From: Streptoverticillium olivoreticuli subsp. olivoreticuli
GTDB taxonomy: Bacteria > Actinomycetota > Actinomycetes > Streptomycetales > Streptomycetaceae
Direction of reading: 5' to 3'
Assembly: GCF_003391135.1 (NCBI RefSeq)
Contig: NZ_CP031455.1
Coordinates: 5,006,001-5,070,000 of the forward strand
Length of the DNA stretch: 64,000 nt
The position numbers were made by a program, and so were the translations under genes. Below, piece by piece: positions 42,534 to 51,195 of this stretch. Within the stretch, counting starts at the first letter, position 1, and the number at the start of each line of letters is the position of its first letter. The notes below the pieces were generated by a model, which did not search any database, was not told where the DNA came from, and saw only the letters and a program-made list of their open reading frames with translations.

Positions 42534-42695
42534 CGCCGCTCACCCCACCAGCCGTGCACCGTAGCTGACGGTACCGGTCGTGTATCAGGTGACGGTGGCG
42601 CCCGGAAGGGGCGCAGCGTGCCGGGTACGGTATGCCCGGACAGCACACCGCCGGACCCACGCCGGTGCGGTCAGGAAAACGGAAGGGCTGGAGCT

Positions 42696-44720
42696 ATGGA
42701 AGAGCCGCGTCGCCTCGGCGGCCGGTACGAGCTGGGCTCGGTGCTCGGCCGCGGTGGCATGGCCGAGGTCTACCTCGCCCACGACACCCGGCTCGGCCGC
42801 ACCGTCGCCGTGAAGACGTTGCGGGTGGACCTCGCCCGCGACCCGTCCTTCCAGGCCCGGTTCCGCCGTGAGGCCCAGTCGGCCGCCTCGCTCAACCACC
42901 CGTCGATCGTCGCCGTCTACGACACCGGCGAGGACTATGTGGACGGGGTCTCGATCCCGTACATCGTCATGGAGTACGTCGACGGGTCCACCCTGCGCGA
43001 GCTGCTGCACTCCGGCCGGAAGCTGCTGCCCGAGCGCTCGCTGGAGATGACCATCGGCGTTCTCCAGGCGCTGGAGTACTCCCACCGGGCCGGCATCGTC
43101 CACCGCGACATCAAGCCCGCGAACGTCATGCTGACGCGCACCGGCCAGGTCAAGGTGATGGACTTCGGCATCGCCCGCGCCATGGGCGACTCCGGCATGA
43201 CGATGACCCAGACCGCGGCCGTGATCGGCACCGCCCAGTACCTCTCCCCGGAGCAGGCCAAGGGCGAGCAGGTCGACGCGCGGTCCGACCTCTACTCCAC
43301 CGGCTGCCTGCTCTACGAGCTGCTGGCGGTGCGGCCCCCGTTCATCGGCGACTCCCCGGTGGCCGTCGCCTACCAGCACGTACGGGAAGAGCCGAACCCG
43401 CCGAGCGTCCACGACCCCGAGATCACGCCCGAGATGGACGCCATCGTCCTCAAGGCACTGGCCAAGGACCCGGACTACCGCTACCAGTCGGCCGACGAGA
43501 TGCGGGCCGACATCGAGGCGGCGCTGGAGGGCCAGCCCGTGGCCGCCGCCGCGGGCGCGTACGGGCTCGGCGGCTACGGCGAGGACCAGCCGACCACCAT
43601 GCTCCGCTCGCACGACCACGGCGCCGGACAGACGTCCATGCTGCCGCCGGTGCGCGACGACGACGGTGGCTACGGCGGCTACGACGACGGCAACGGCCGC
43701 AGGCGCGGCGGGGGCGGCGGCAAGAAGAGCAGCCTCTCCACGATCCTGCTGATCGTCGCGGGCATCCTGGTGCTCGTCGGCGCGATCTTCATCGGCAAGT
43801 CGCTGTTCGGCGGGAACTCCAACAGCTCCCAGGTGTCCGTGCCCAACCTCGTCGGGCAGACGCTCAAGGACGCCCAGCAACAGGGCGTCAACGGCGACTT
43901 CAAGGTCGTCCAGAGCGGCACGAAGGCCTGCGACCAGGACAAGGGCAAGATCTGCGAGCAGACCCCCAAGGACGGCGGCAAGATCGACCGGGGCGGCGAG
44001 GTCAAGGTGACCGTCTCCGAGGGCGCCGAGAAGGTCGAGGTCCCTGACGTCACGGAGAAGCAGGCCGACAAGGCCCGCCAGATCCTGGAGGACAAGGGCT
44101 TCACCGTCGACGTGAAGACGACGATCACCGACAGCGCCACCGCGGGCAGCGTCATCGACCAGGACCCCAAGGGCCTCACCAAGGCCGACAAGGGCTCCAA
44201 GGTCACCCTGACGATCGCCGGGGCCCAGCAGCCCAAGCAGGTGCCGTCCGTGGTCGGCCAGGCCTTCGACGCGGCGAGCAAGCAGCTGTCCGACCTCGGC
44301 TTCGTGGTGAACAAGCAGGAGGAGGAGTCGGACCAGGCTCCGGGCACCGTCATCCGGCAGAGCCCCGACGGCAACACCAACGCCAAGCCCGGCTCCACGG
44401 TCACCCTGACCGTCGCCAAGGCCAAGGCGAACCAGAAGGTGACCGTTCCGGCGCTGAGCAACCAGAAGCTCAAGGACGCGAAGAAGGCGCTGACGGACGC
44501 GGGCCTGAAGGTCGGCAACATCTCCGGCCCGCAGGACGACAACGCGACCGTGCTCGCCACCGCTCCGGCCGCGGGCACCCAGCTCGACAGGAACACTCCG
44601 GTCAACCTCTTCACGCTGGCGGGCGCGCCGGGCGGGGCGAACGGCGACACGGGTCAGCCCGGCGACACCGGTGGTGACACCGGCTTCATCGGCGGGTTCA
44701 CGGGCGGACGCCGCCACTGA
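42696..44720 (+). CDS. pknB: Ser/Thr protein kinase PknB with four PASTA domains
   Basis: A 674-residue receptor kinase that senses muropeptides or lipid II and controls cell-wall synthesis. Kinase domain about 11-275: GRGGMAEVY, K40, HRD 136-138, DFG 156-158, activation loop TMTQTAAVIGTAQYLSPEQ. A Gly/Asp/Tyr-rich linker leads to the membrane helix (about 350-370). Four PASTA units follow (about 379-645), ending in a Gly/Asp tail. ATG 42696 has GGAG five bases upstream. It is 162 bases after pbpA, so it may also have its own promoter. A hairpin terminates it. Confidence 0.95.
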   Translation: MEEPRRLGGRYELGSVLGRGGMAEVYLAHDTRLGRTVAVKTLRVDLARDPSFQARFRREAQSAASLNHPSIVAVYDTGEDYVDGVSIPYIVMEYVDGSTLRELLHSGRKLLPERSLEMTIGVLQALEYSHRAGIVHRDIKPANVMLTRTGQVKVMDFGIARAMGDSGMTMTQTAAVIGTAQYLSPEQAKGEQVDARSDLYSTGCLLYELLAVRPPFIGDSPVAVAYQHVREEPNPPSVHDPEITPEMDAIVLKALAKDPDYRYQSADEMRADIEAALEGQPVAAAAGAYGLGGYGEDQPTTMLRSHDHGAGQTSMLPPVRDDDGGYGGYDDGNGRRRGGGGGKKSSLSTILLIVAGILVLVGAIFIGKSLFGGNSNSSQVSVPNLVGQTLKDAQQQGVNGDFKVVQSGTKACDQDKGKICEQTPKDGGKIDRGGEVKVTVSEGAEKVEVPDVTEKQADKARQILEDKGFTVDVKTTITDSATAGSVIDQDPKGLTKADKGSKVTLTIAGAQQPKQVPSVVGQAFDAASKQLSDLGFVVNKQEEESDQAPGTVIRQSPDGNTNAKPGSTVTLTVAKAKANQKVTVPALSNQKLKDAKKALTDAGLKVGNISGPQDDNATVLATAPAAGTQLDRNTPVNLFTLAGAPGGANGDTGQPGDTGGDTGFIGGFTGGRRH

Positions 44721-44764
44721 CCTTCTGCCGGAGGCTGACTTCAAACTCCCCCAGCTACCCCCCA

Positions 44765-44788
44765 ACGGGCCGGTTTTTGCCGGCCCGT
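44765..44788. terminator. terminator between pknB and sortase genes
   Basis: ACGGGCCGG (44765-44773) and CCGGCCCGT (44780-44788) form a 9-bp stem with loop TTTTTG, serving the convergent transcripts. Confidence 0.75.
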
Positions 44789-44802
44789 ACGGCGTTGTCG
44801 TT

Positions 44803-45564
44803 TCAGCCGCGCAGTTCCTTCGGCTTCGTCCGTGCGCTGTCGACCTTCTCCGTGTGGTCCAGCTCGGCCCAGACGATGTAGCGGTAGTCCGAGGTGTAGA
44901 CCGGGGTGCAGGTCGTCAGGGTCAGATAGCGGCCCGGGGTCTTCTTGCCGGACTCCTTCGGGACCGCGTCCAGGACGTCGACGTTGTACTTCGAGGTCTG
45001 CTTGAGCTCGGCGTAGACCTTGTAGACGTACCAGACGTCGCGCGTCTCGAAGACGACGGCGTCGCCCGTCTTGATCTTGTCGATGTTGTGGAACTTCGCG
45101 CCGTGCCCGTCGCGGTGCGCGGCCAGGGTGAAGTTGCCCTGCTTGTCCCAGGGCATCGCGGCCTTCACGGGGTCGCGGTAGAAGCCGGCGACGCCCTCGT
45201 TGAGGACGTCGCTGCCGGTGCCGCTCTTGACGAGCACCTCGCCGTTCTTCATCGACGGCACGTGCAGGAAGCCGATGCCGTCCTTGGTGTCGAGGGCGCC
45301 AGGCCCGCCGGGCCTGGCCCAGTTGTCGCGCACGTGGTTGCCCTGTCGCTTCGCCTCGCGGTCGGCCAGGACGTTCGTCCACCACAGGGAGTAGACGACG
45401 AACAGGGCCATCAGCACACCCGCGGTGATCAGCAGCTCGCCGATCACTCCGACGGTGGCGGCGATCGGCCCCCGGGCGGGGACCCGCCGCCGTGGCTCGC
45501 CGTCGTCGATCCGTGCCACCGCGCCGTACCCCGTTTCGCTCCGCTGTGCAGTCAACTCGTTCAC
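44803..45564 (-). CDS. srtE: class E sortase
   Basis: A 253-residue membrane-anchored transpeptidase that links surface proteins, in Streptomyces such as long chaplins bearing LAxTG, to peptidoglycan. It has an N-terminal membrane helix (about 38-60), FTLAAHRDGHGAKFHNIDKI with the catalytic His, and YLTLTTCTPVYTSDYRYIVWAEL with the catalytic Cys in LTTCTP and the downstream Arg. GTG 45564 overlaps the preceding sortase gene (GTGA). By position it corresponds to one of the adjacent SrtE1/SrtE2 pair of S. coelicolor. Confidence 0.9.
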   Translation of the reverse strand: MNELTAQRSETGYGAVARIDDGEPRRRVPARGPIAATVGVIGELLITAGVLMALFVVYSLWWTNVLADREAKRQGNHVRDNWARPGGPGALDTKDGIGFLHVPSMKNGEVLVKSGTGSDVLNEGVAGFYRDPVKAAMPWDKQGNFTLAAHRDGHGAKFHNIDKIKTGDAVVFETRDVWYVYKVYAELKQTSKYNVDVLDAVPKESGKKTPGRYLTLTTCTPVYTSDYRYIVWAELDHTEKVDSARTKPKELRG

Positions 45565-46484
45565 TCGACGAGGGCGTCCGGCTTGCCCTTGCTCCGGGGC
45601 CGCTCCTCGACCATCTTGCCCCAGACGATCATGCGGTACGTACTGGTGAATTCCGGCGTGCAGGTCGTCAGGGTGATGTAGCGGCCGGGCCCTGTGAAGC
45701 CCGAACCCTTGGGTACGGGTGCGATGACCGTGACATTCTCCGGAGACGTCTGTTCCAGGCGGGTGGTCATCTCATAGGTGTAGAACGCGCTCCGCGTCTC
45801 CACGACGATCTTGTCGCCGGGCTTCAGCCGGTTGACGTAACGGAACGGTTCGCCGTGGGTGTTGCGGTGTCCGGCCAGGGCGAAGTTCCCCTGCTTGTCC
45901 CAGGGCATCGCGGTCTTCAGCTGGCTGTCGCCGTAGTGGCCGACCATGCCGCGGTCCAGGACCTGGTGCTTGCCGGTGCCCTCGGCGATCGGGGCCTTCA
46001 CGTCGAGCGTGGGGATGTAGATGATCGCGAAGCCCTCGCCGGGCGAGAACGCCCCGGCGTCCCGGTCGGCGCCGGCGCCCTTGTCCCAGGTCTTCTGGAG
46101 GTGTTTGGCGGCGCCGCCCGCCTGCTGGTGGGCTATCACGTTCGTCCACCACAGCTGATAGGCGACGAACAGCAGCATCAGCACGCCCGCGGTGATGAAC
46201 AGCTCGCCCACCAGCCGGCTCACCAGGACGCCGAGGCTCTCCCTGGGCGCCGTGCGCGCCGCGGGCGCCGCCCGGTGGGTCCGCTGCGTTCCGTGCGCCC
46301 TGTGCGTCCTGTGGGCCTTCTGGGCCCTGTGAGCCGCCTTCCGCCGCTCGGCCCGGCCGCCGGGCCGTACCGCCTGCGCCGGAACCAGCGCGTCCACCCT
46401 GCGCAGCTCCATCGTCGCGTGGTCCTCGGGCGGCAGCGGCTGCGATACGGCCCTGGGGGCCGGTTCGGGGCGGAGCGTGGTCAC
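45561..46484 (-). CDS. srtE: class E sortase with His/Arg-rich cytoplasmic tail
   Basis: A 307-residue sortase. The N-terminal cytoplasmic region (about 1-85) is long and includes a KAAHRAQKAHRTHRAHGTQRTHR-like His/Arg repeat. One membrane helix follows (about 88-112, LVGELFITAGVLMLLFVAYQL). The catalytic His lies in FALAGHRNTHGEPFRYV and Cys in ITLTTCTPEFTSTYRMIVWG. It overlaps pabA upstream and the second sortase downstream by four bases each, so three proteins are made from one coupled message. Confidence 0.9.
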   Translation of the reverse strand: MTTLRPEPAPRAVSQPLPPEDHATMELRRVDALVPAQAVRPGGRAERRKAAHRAQKAHRTHRAHGTQRTHRAAPAARTAPRESLGVLVSRLVGELFITAGVLMLLFVAYQLWWTNVIAHQQAGGAAKHLQKTWDKGAGADRDAGAFSPGEGFAIIYIPTLDVKAPIAEGTGKHQVLDRGMVGHYGDSQLKTAMPWDKQGNFALAGHRNTHGEPFRYVNRLKPGDKIVVETRSAFYTYEMTTRLEQTSPENVTVIAPVPKGSGFTGPGRYITLTTCTPEFTSTYRMIVWGKMVEERPRSKGKPDALVE

Positions 46485-47119
46485 GCCCCGGCCTTGCCCA
46501 CCACCGGGGCGAGCCCCGCGGAGCGCTCCACCGCGTCCGCGTCACCACAGGCCACCAGCCAGTTGGCCAGCATCCGGTGGCCCCATTCGGTGAGCACCGA
46601 CTCGGGGTGGAACTGGACGCCCTCGACCGGCAGGTCGCGGTGGCGCAGGCCCATCGCGATGCCCGACTCCGTCCAGGCCGTGATCTCCAGCTCGTCCGGC
46701 CAGTTCTCCCGCTCGACGGCGAGCGAGTGGTAGCGGGTGGCCGTGAAGGGCGAGGGCAGGCCCTGGAAGACCCCGCTGCCCTCGTGGGTCACCAGGGAGG
46801 TCTTGCCGTGCAGCAGCTCGGGAGCCCGGTCGACGACTCCGCCGTACGCGACAGCCATCGACTGCATGCCCAGGCACACCCCGAAGACCGGCACGCCCGT
46901 CGCGGCGCAGTGGCGCACCATGTCGATGCAGACGCCCGCCTGCTCGGGCGCGCCCGGACCGGGCGACAGGAGCACTCCGTCGAAGCCGTCCTGGGCATGG
47001 CTAAGTTCGACCTCGTCGTTGCGCAGGACCTCGCACTCGGCGCCGAGTTGGTAGAGGTACTGCACGAGGTTGAAGACGAAGCTGTCGTAGTTGTCCACGA
47101 CGAGGATGCGCGCACTCAC
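46481..47119 (-). CDS. pabA: glutamine amidotransferase subunit PabA/TrpG type
   Basis: Class I glutamine amidotransferase of 212 residues that supplies ammonia for aminodeoxychorismate or anthranilate synthesis. ILVVDNYDSFVFNLVQYL, GVLLSPGPGAPEQAG, nucleophile Cys in VFGVCLGMQSMAVAYGG and the His-Glu pair in GVQFHPESVLTEWG are intact. No synthase component I gene is in the window, so p-aminobenzoate (folate) versus tryptophan cannot be settled; the pabA name is by convention for this locus. It is embedded among sortase genes. Confidence 0.85.
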   Translation of the reverse strand: MSARILVVDNYDSFVFNLVQYLYQLGAECEVLRNDEVELSHAQDGFDGVLLSPGPGAPEQAGVCIDMVRHCAATGVPVFGVCLGMQSMAVAYGGVVDRAPELLHGKTSLVTHEGSGVFQGLPSPFTATRYHSLAVERENWPDELEITAWTESGIAMGLRHRDLPVEGVQFHPESVLTEWGHRMLANWLVACGDADAVERSAGLAPVVGKAGA

Positions 47120-47292
47120 CGGTTGACCGCCATTCCGTTGTCGACCGTCACATCGTTGAACGGCAGCAGCGGTTCCGCCCAGGGGAAGACGTACTGGAAG
47201 AGGGCGTAGACGATCGCCAGCACGAGCAGCAGCGAGATCAGCGCCCGCACCCATGCGTTGCCCGGCAGATGCCGCCAGATCCAGCCGTACAT
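47116..47292 (-). CDS. small single-pass membrane protein
   Basis: A 58-residue protein: MYGWIWRHLPGNAWVRALIS, a membrane helix (about 17-36) and a short exterior tail. ATG 47292 has GGGGA upstream; the stop overlaps pabA (TGA in GTGA). No family function known. Coupling to pabA and two sortases suggests an envelope role. Confidence 0.7.
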   Translation of the reverse strand: MYGWIWRHLPGNAWVRALISLLLVLAIVYALFQYVFPWAEPLLPFNDVTVDNGMAVNR

Positions 47293-47374
47293 GCTGTCCC
47301 CACTTGCCGATGACGTAGTTAGTCGGTTAGCGATTTTCAGCACCAGACTAAGGGGAGCGGAGGGGCCGGGTGGG

Positions 47375-48172
47375 TCAGCTGAGCAAAGCCCTGGGCTTGC
47401 CCTCCGTGACCGGGCGGGTGGCGTCCAGGTGGGCCCAGACGATCAGCCGGTGGCTGTGGCCCCACTCCGGTTCGCAGGTGGTGAGGGTGAGATAGCGGCC
47501 GGGCCCGCGGAAGCCGGACCCGGCGGGCACGGGGTCGATGACACCGATGTCGTCGGGGCGGGTGCGGTAGGGCGCGCCGTCGACGCGGTAGGTGAACCAC
47601 GTCGTGCCGTCGGTCAGCACCACCGCGTCGCCGGAGCGCAGTTCGGGGAGGTCCTTGAAGGGGTCTCCGTAGGTGCGGCGGTGGCCGGCGACCGCGAAGT
47701 TGCCCGTCTCGCCGAGCCCCGCGGTCCGGTCGTAGTGCCCGAGGCCCCTCTTCAGCACGTCGGTGCCGGTGCCCTGGAGTACGGGCTTGGCCCAGCCGGA
47801 GCCGAGGCGGGGGATGTACATGACGGCGAAGGAGGCGCCGGGGGCGTGGGAGGGCTGCTGCGGAACCGTTTCGCCGCCGCTCTGTCGCCCTGCCTGCTGT
47901 CCCCCCGGACGTTCCGCCGGGCGCTCCCCCGGGCGGGACGTCGGCCCGCCCGTGGGTCGCCCGGCCGGCTGTCCTGCCGACTGTCCTGCGGACTGGCCGG
48001 CCGGCTGCGCCACGGTCGACCACTGTTCGTGGAGGCGGTCCACCTCGCCGTCCATCGCGCGGTCCGCCCGTACGCCGGTCCAGTAGAGGACGTAGACCAC
48101 CAGCAGGACGATCAAGGTGCCGATGGTGACGCACAGCTCGCTGAGTGTCCGGACGACGAGTCTCGCTCCCAT
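47375..48172 (-). CDS. third class E-type sortase with Gln/Pro/Gly spacer
   Basis: A 265-residue sortase. The membrane helix starts almost at once (about 10-32), then comes a low-complexity spacer (about 55-110: repeats of AGQS/AGQP, RPTGGPT and RPGERPAERPGG) before the catalytic domain. His lies in FAVAGHRRTYGDPFKDL and Cys in YLTLTTCEPEWGHSHRLIVWAHL; the Arg two strands later is present. It lacks a long cytoplasmic tail, unlike its neighbours. ATG 48172 follows GGGAGGGGG. It is 19 bases downstream of the DUF881 gene. Confidence 0.88.
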   Translation of the reverse strand: MGARLVVRTLSELCVTIGTLIVLLVVYVLYWTGVRADRAMDGEVDRLHEQWSTVAQPAGQSAGQSAGQPAGRPTGGPTSRPGERPAERPGGQQAGRQSGGETVPQQPSHAPGASFAVMYIPRLGSGWAKPVLQGTGTDVLKRGLGHYDRTAGLGETGNFAVAGHRRTYGDPFKDLPELRSGDAVVLTDGTTWFTYRVDGAPYRTRPDDIGVIDPVPAGSGFRGPGRYLTLTTCEPEWGHSHRLIVWAHLDATRPVTEGKPRALLS

Positions 48173-48191
48173 CGGCCGACCCCCTCCCGGG

Positions 48192-48956
48192 TTACCCCAT
48201 GGGCTTGGCGTAGTGGAGATCCACTGTGCCCGAGTAGCCGGGAAGAGTCACCGCGTCGTGCTGGTCGACTTTCCAGCCGAGGCCGTACGCGGCCACGTAC
48301 TGGAGGTAGTTCTGGATCGAGGGCGAGCCGTCCAGGGCCTTGCGCAGGGCGCCGCGGTCGCCGACGGCCGTCACCTTGTACGGCGGGGAGTAGACGCGGC
48401 CCTGGAGGATGAGGGTGTTGCCGACACAGCGGACGGCGCTGGTGGAGATCAGCCGCTGGTCCATGACCTGGATGCCCTTGGCGCCGCCCTGCCACAGGGC
48501 GTTGACGACGGCCTGGAGGTCCTGCTGATGGATGACCAGGTCGTTCGGCTGCGGGTCCGGGACGCCGGGGATCCGCGGGGTGGCGTTGGGCGGCGCGTCG
48601 GTGAGGGTGACCGTGAGGCCCGTGCCGTCGATCTTGCTGGTGCCCGCGTCCGCTTCCAGGTCGGCGAGCTTCTTGTTCTCCGCGGCGCTGTTGCCGCCGC
48701 CCCGCCCGGCGAGGGCGTCGACCTGCGAGCGCATGCCCGCGGCGCTGTCGTCCAGGTCGGCGTTCTTGCGGCTGCGTTCCTGGATGAGGTCCGAGAGCCG
48801 GAGCATCGAGTCGTCGGTGCGGATGTTGGTGCCGTGCGCGGTGTTGAAGCTCGTCCAGAAGATGAGGCCCGCGAGCGCGAAGACCCCGCCGGTCAGCAGC
48901 CGCACCGGCCGGAATCGCCGGGAAGGCGTGCTGGTGGAGTCCGCAGAATTGCTCAA
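48192..48956 (-). CDS. DUF881-family membrane-anchored protein
   Basis: A 254-residue protein with one N-terminal membrane helix (about 19-40), a coiled-coil-like stretch (about 50-110) and the DUF881 domain (about 112-254: GLTVTLTDAPPN, VVNALWQGGAKGIQVMDQRLIS). DUF881 proteins sit next to crgA and other division genes in actinobacteria; function unknown. The most likely start is TTG 48956, after AAGGG; no ATG or GTG gives the complete membrane anchor. It diverges from crgA. Confidence 0.8.
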   Translation of the reverse strand: MSNSADSTSTPSRRFRPVRLLTGGVFALAGLIFWTSFNTAHGTNIRTDDSMLRLSDLIQERSRKNADLDDSAAGMRSQVDALAGRGGGNSAAENKKLADLEADAGTSKIDGTGLTVTLTDAPPNATPRIPGVPDPQPNDLVIHQQDLQAVVNALWQGGAKGIQVMDQRLISTSAVRCVGNTLILQGRVYSPPYKVTAVGDRGALRKALDGSPSIQNYLQYVAAYGLGWKVDQHDAVTLPGYSGTVDLHYAKPMG

Positions 48957-49100
48957 CGTACCCTTATCCTCTCCGACGCCGCGGAAGCACTACGCTAACG
49001 GACGCCCGAGGGAAGGTGGCGTTCCCGGCGCTTCCCGACTCGGCGGCCAGCCCTTGTATCCCCAGCGCGGTCACGCAGCGCATCGACAGGAGAGTTCCTC

Positions 49101-49358
49101 GTGCCGAAGTCACGGATCCGCAAGAAGGACGACTTCACGCCTCCGCCGGCGAAGCAGCAACAGAGCATCAAGCTGAGCAGCGGCCGCGGTTGGGTCGCCC
49201 CACTGATGCTGGCGATGTTCCTGATCGGGCTGGCGTGGATCGTCATCTTCTATGTGACCAGTGGCGATATGCCGGTCGAGTCGCTGCACAACTGGAACAT
49301 CGTGGTCGGCTTCGGCTTCATCGCCGCGGGATTCGTGGTCTCCACCCAGTGGAAGTAG
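49101..49358 (+). CDS. crgA: cell division protein CrgA
   Basis: An 85-residue membrane protein. After a basic N-terminus (MPKSRIRKKDDFTPPPAKQQ) come two helices (about 31-53 and 64-83). CrgA coordinates septation with aerial growth in Streptomyces and interacts with FtsZ/PBPs in mycobacteria. GTG 49101 follows AGGAGAG. It is monocistronic here, divergent from DUF881. Confidence 0.93.
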   Translation: MPKSRIRKKDDFTPPPAKQQQSIKLSSGRGWVAPLMLAMFLIGLAWIVIFYVTSGDMPVESLHNWNIVVGFGFIAAGFVVSTQWK

Positions 49359-49407
49359 GGGCCTGACCGGAGCCGCGCGCAAGCCCTCCGGTCAGCCTTC
49401 CCGGGAG

Positions 49408-49606
49408 TTATCCACAGCATCGTCCACAGTGGGGAAAAACTCAGAAGATCTGTGGATAACTTCCCCGGCATTGACACCGGTGTGACTGATCACCGGCGCG
49501 GTGTAGCACGCGTCACAGGGCCCCTTCCAGCGGAAACGCAGCTCTGTGCGATGCCGGACAGCTGTTCCCCACGGCGTGCACAAGATCTTGCACGCGCTGT
49601 GGACAA
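49408..49606. promoter_or_regulatory. cluster of four DnaA-box-like sequences
   Basis: TTATCCACA (49408-49416), TCGTCCACA (49420-49428), TGTGGATAA (49451-49459, reverse of TTATCCACA) and TGTGGACAA (49598-49606, reverse of TTGTCCACA) lie in the 286-base gap between crgA and the rhomboid gene. TTGTCCACA is the Streptomyces DnaA-box consensus. The gap has no gene. The true origin should be beyond dnaN, more than 14 kb away. Confidence 0.55.
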
Positions 49607-49644
49607 CCCACCCCGCAAGGCGCCGCGGGCCTCCGTGGAAAAGA

Positions 49645-50520
49645 TCACCCGGTGAGCTGAAGCGTCCGGACGACCACGGCCCCGGCGATCACCAGCAGCG
49701 CCAGCCCACAGGTCGCCCGCTGCACCAGCACCCGCTTGTCACGCGGCGCGTGCACCAGGCCGTACGCCACGGCGGTGCCCACCACCAGACCGCCGATGTG
49801 GGCCTGCCAGGCGATGTTGGCCCAGGCGAAGGTGAAGATCAGATTGAGCACCAGCAGCGCGATGACGGGGCGCATGTCGTAGTTGAGGCGCCGCATCAGC
49901 ACCGCCGTCGCGCCCAGCAGGCCGAAGATCGCGCCGGAGGCGCCGAGCGAGGGCTGGGCCGGGTCGGCGACCACGAAGGTCAGCGCGGAGCCGCCGAGGC
50001 CCGCGAGCAGATAGAGCGCCAGATAGCGGGCGCGGCCGAGCGCCGCCTCCAGCGGGGGGCCGAGCCACCACAGCGAGAGCATGTTGAACGCGATGTGCAT
50101 CGGCGCCTGGTGCAGGAACATCGAGGTCAGCAGGCGGTACCACTGGCCTTCCGCGACGCCCTCGACCGGACCGCCGAAGGTCAGCCGCGCCCTGCCGAAC
50201 AGCTCCAGATCCTCCACGAGCCGGTCGCCCACGACCATCACCACGACCCACAGGGCCACATTGAGCCCGAGCAGGATCTTGGTCACCAGGCGGGGGTCGG
50301 AGGCGTGGACTCCGCCCGCGATCGTGCGCGGGGCACTGGCCCTAGGCGGCGGCGCGCCCCCGTCGGCACCCCCCGTGTGGCCGCCGACGCACTCCGGGCA
50401 CTGGAAACCGACCGATGCGCTGACCATGCACTGCGGGCAGATCGGCCGCTCACAGCGGGTGCAGCGGATGCCTGTCTCCCGGTCGGGGTGCCGGTAGCAG
50501 CCGAGAGCCTGGTCGTTCAT
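49645..50520 (-). CDS. rhomboid-family intramembrane serine protease
   Basis: A 291-residue protease with six to seven membrane helices. The N-terminal about 45 residues form a Cys/His zinc-ribbon-like module (CYRHPDRETGIRCTRC, CPQC, CPEC). The rhomboid core has HQAPMHIAFNMLSLWWLG, the catalytic Ser in GASGAIFG and the catalytic His in AHIGGLVVG. It cleaves membrane-protein substrates; none is known here. ATG 50520 has AAGGGGA upstream. Confidence 0.9.
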   Translation of the reverse strand: MNDQALGCYRHPDRETGIRCTRCERPICPQCMVSASVGFQCPECVGGHTGGADGGAPPPRASAPRTIAGGVHASDPRLVTKILLGLNVALWVVVMVVGDRLVEDLELFGRARLTFGGPVEGVAEGQWYRLLTSMFLHQAPMHIAFNMLSLWWLGPPLEAALGRARYLALYLLAGLGGSALTFVVADPAQPSLGASGAIFGLLGATAVLMRRLNYDMRPVIALLVLNLIFTFAWANIAWQAHIGGLVVGTAVAYGLVHAPRDKRVLVQRATCGLALLVIAGAVVVRTLQLTG

Positions 50521-50571
50521 GCGTTCCCCTTGCGCCTGTCACGGGCGGGCCTGTCGGTGACGCGCGGCCCC

Positions 50572-50590
50572 GCCCGTCATACGGACGGGC
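50572..50590 (-). terminator. hairpin between ppiA and the rhomboid gene
   Basis: GCCCGTC (50572-50578) and GACGGGC (50584-50590) with a five-base loop, extendable with one mismatch by GCCCC/AGGGC. It follows ppiA and could end or attenuate its transcript. Confidence 0.5.
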
Positions 50591-50652
50591 AGGGCGCCGG
50601 GTTCCCGGAAGCCACGTCCCGGAAGGGTGAGGCCGCGCCTGGGAGGGTGACG

Positions 50653-51195
50653 TCAGGCCTTTTTGGCGGGGCGGGACTCCACGACGACCGACTCGATGAC
50701 GACGTCGCTCACCGGACGCTCGGTGCGCGGGTTGATCTCCATGGCCGCGATGGCGTCCACGACCTTCTTGGAAGCCTCGTTGCTCACCTCGCCGAAGATC
50801 GTGTGCTTGCGGTTCAGCCACATGGTGGGCTCCACGGTGATGAAGAACTGCGAGCCGTTGGTGCCCGGGCCCGCGTTGGCCATGGCCAGCAGGTAGGGCT
50901 TGGCGAAGGCGAGGTCGGGGTGGAACTCGTCCGCGAAGGTGTAGCCCGGGCCGCCGGTGCCGTTGCCCAGCGGGTCGCCGCCCTGGATCATGAAGCCCTT
51001 GAGGACGCGGTGGAAGACCGTGCCGTCGTACAGCCTGTCCGTGGACTTCTGGCCGGTCCGCGGGTTGACCCACTCCCGCTCGCCCTTGGCGAGCTCGACG
51101 AAGTTCCGCACCGTCTTGGGCGCGTGGTCCGGCAGCAGCCGGATCTCGATGTCGCCCTGGTTGGTCTTCAGGGTGGCGTACAGCTGCTCGGCCAC
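50653..51195 (-). CDS. ppiA: cyclophilin-type peptidyl-prolyl isomerase
   Basis: A 180-residue cytoplasmic cyclophilin that catalyses proline cis-trans isomerisation. Core motifs FHRVLKGFMIQGGDPLGNGTGGPGYTFADEF (about 61-91) and GTNGSQFFIT are intact, with the catalytic Arg in FHRV. A 15-residue insert with NPRTGQKSTDRLYDG is usual for the actinobacterial group. GTG 51195 follows GGAAGG. No signal peptide. Confidence 0.93.
   Translation of the reverse strand: MAEQLYATLKTNQGDIEIRLLPDHAPKTVRNFVELAKGEREWVNPRTGQKSTDRLYDGTVFHRVLKGFMIQGGDPLGNGTGGPGYTFADEFHPDLAFAKPYLLAMANAGPGTNGSQFFITVEPTMWLNRKHTIFGEVSNEASKKVVDAIAAMEINPRTERPVSDVVIESVVVESRPAKKA

Noticed and set aside
47318..47330. GTTAGTCGGTTAG direct repeat upstream of the pabA-sortase operon as an operator
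   Set aside because: Five-base half-sites only, with no convincing promoter boxes around them; kept as a note.
49408..49606. Chromosomal replication origin
   Set aside because: Only four DnaA-box-like sites are present; Streptomyces oriC has many more and lies between dnaA and dnaN, beyond the right edge.
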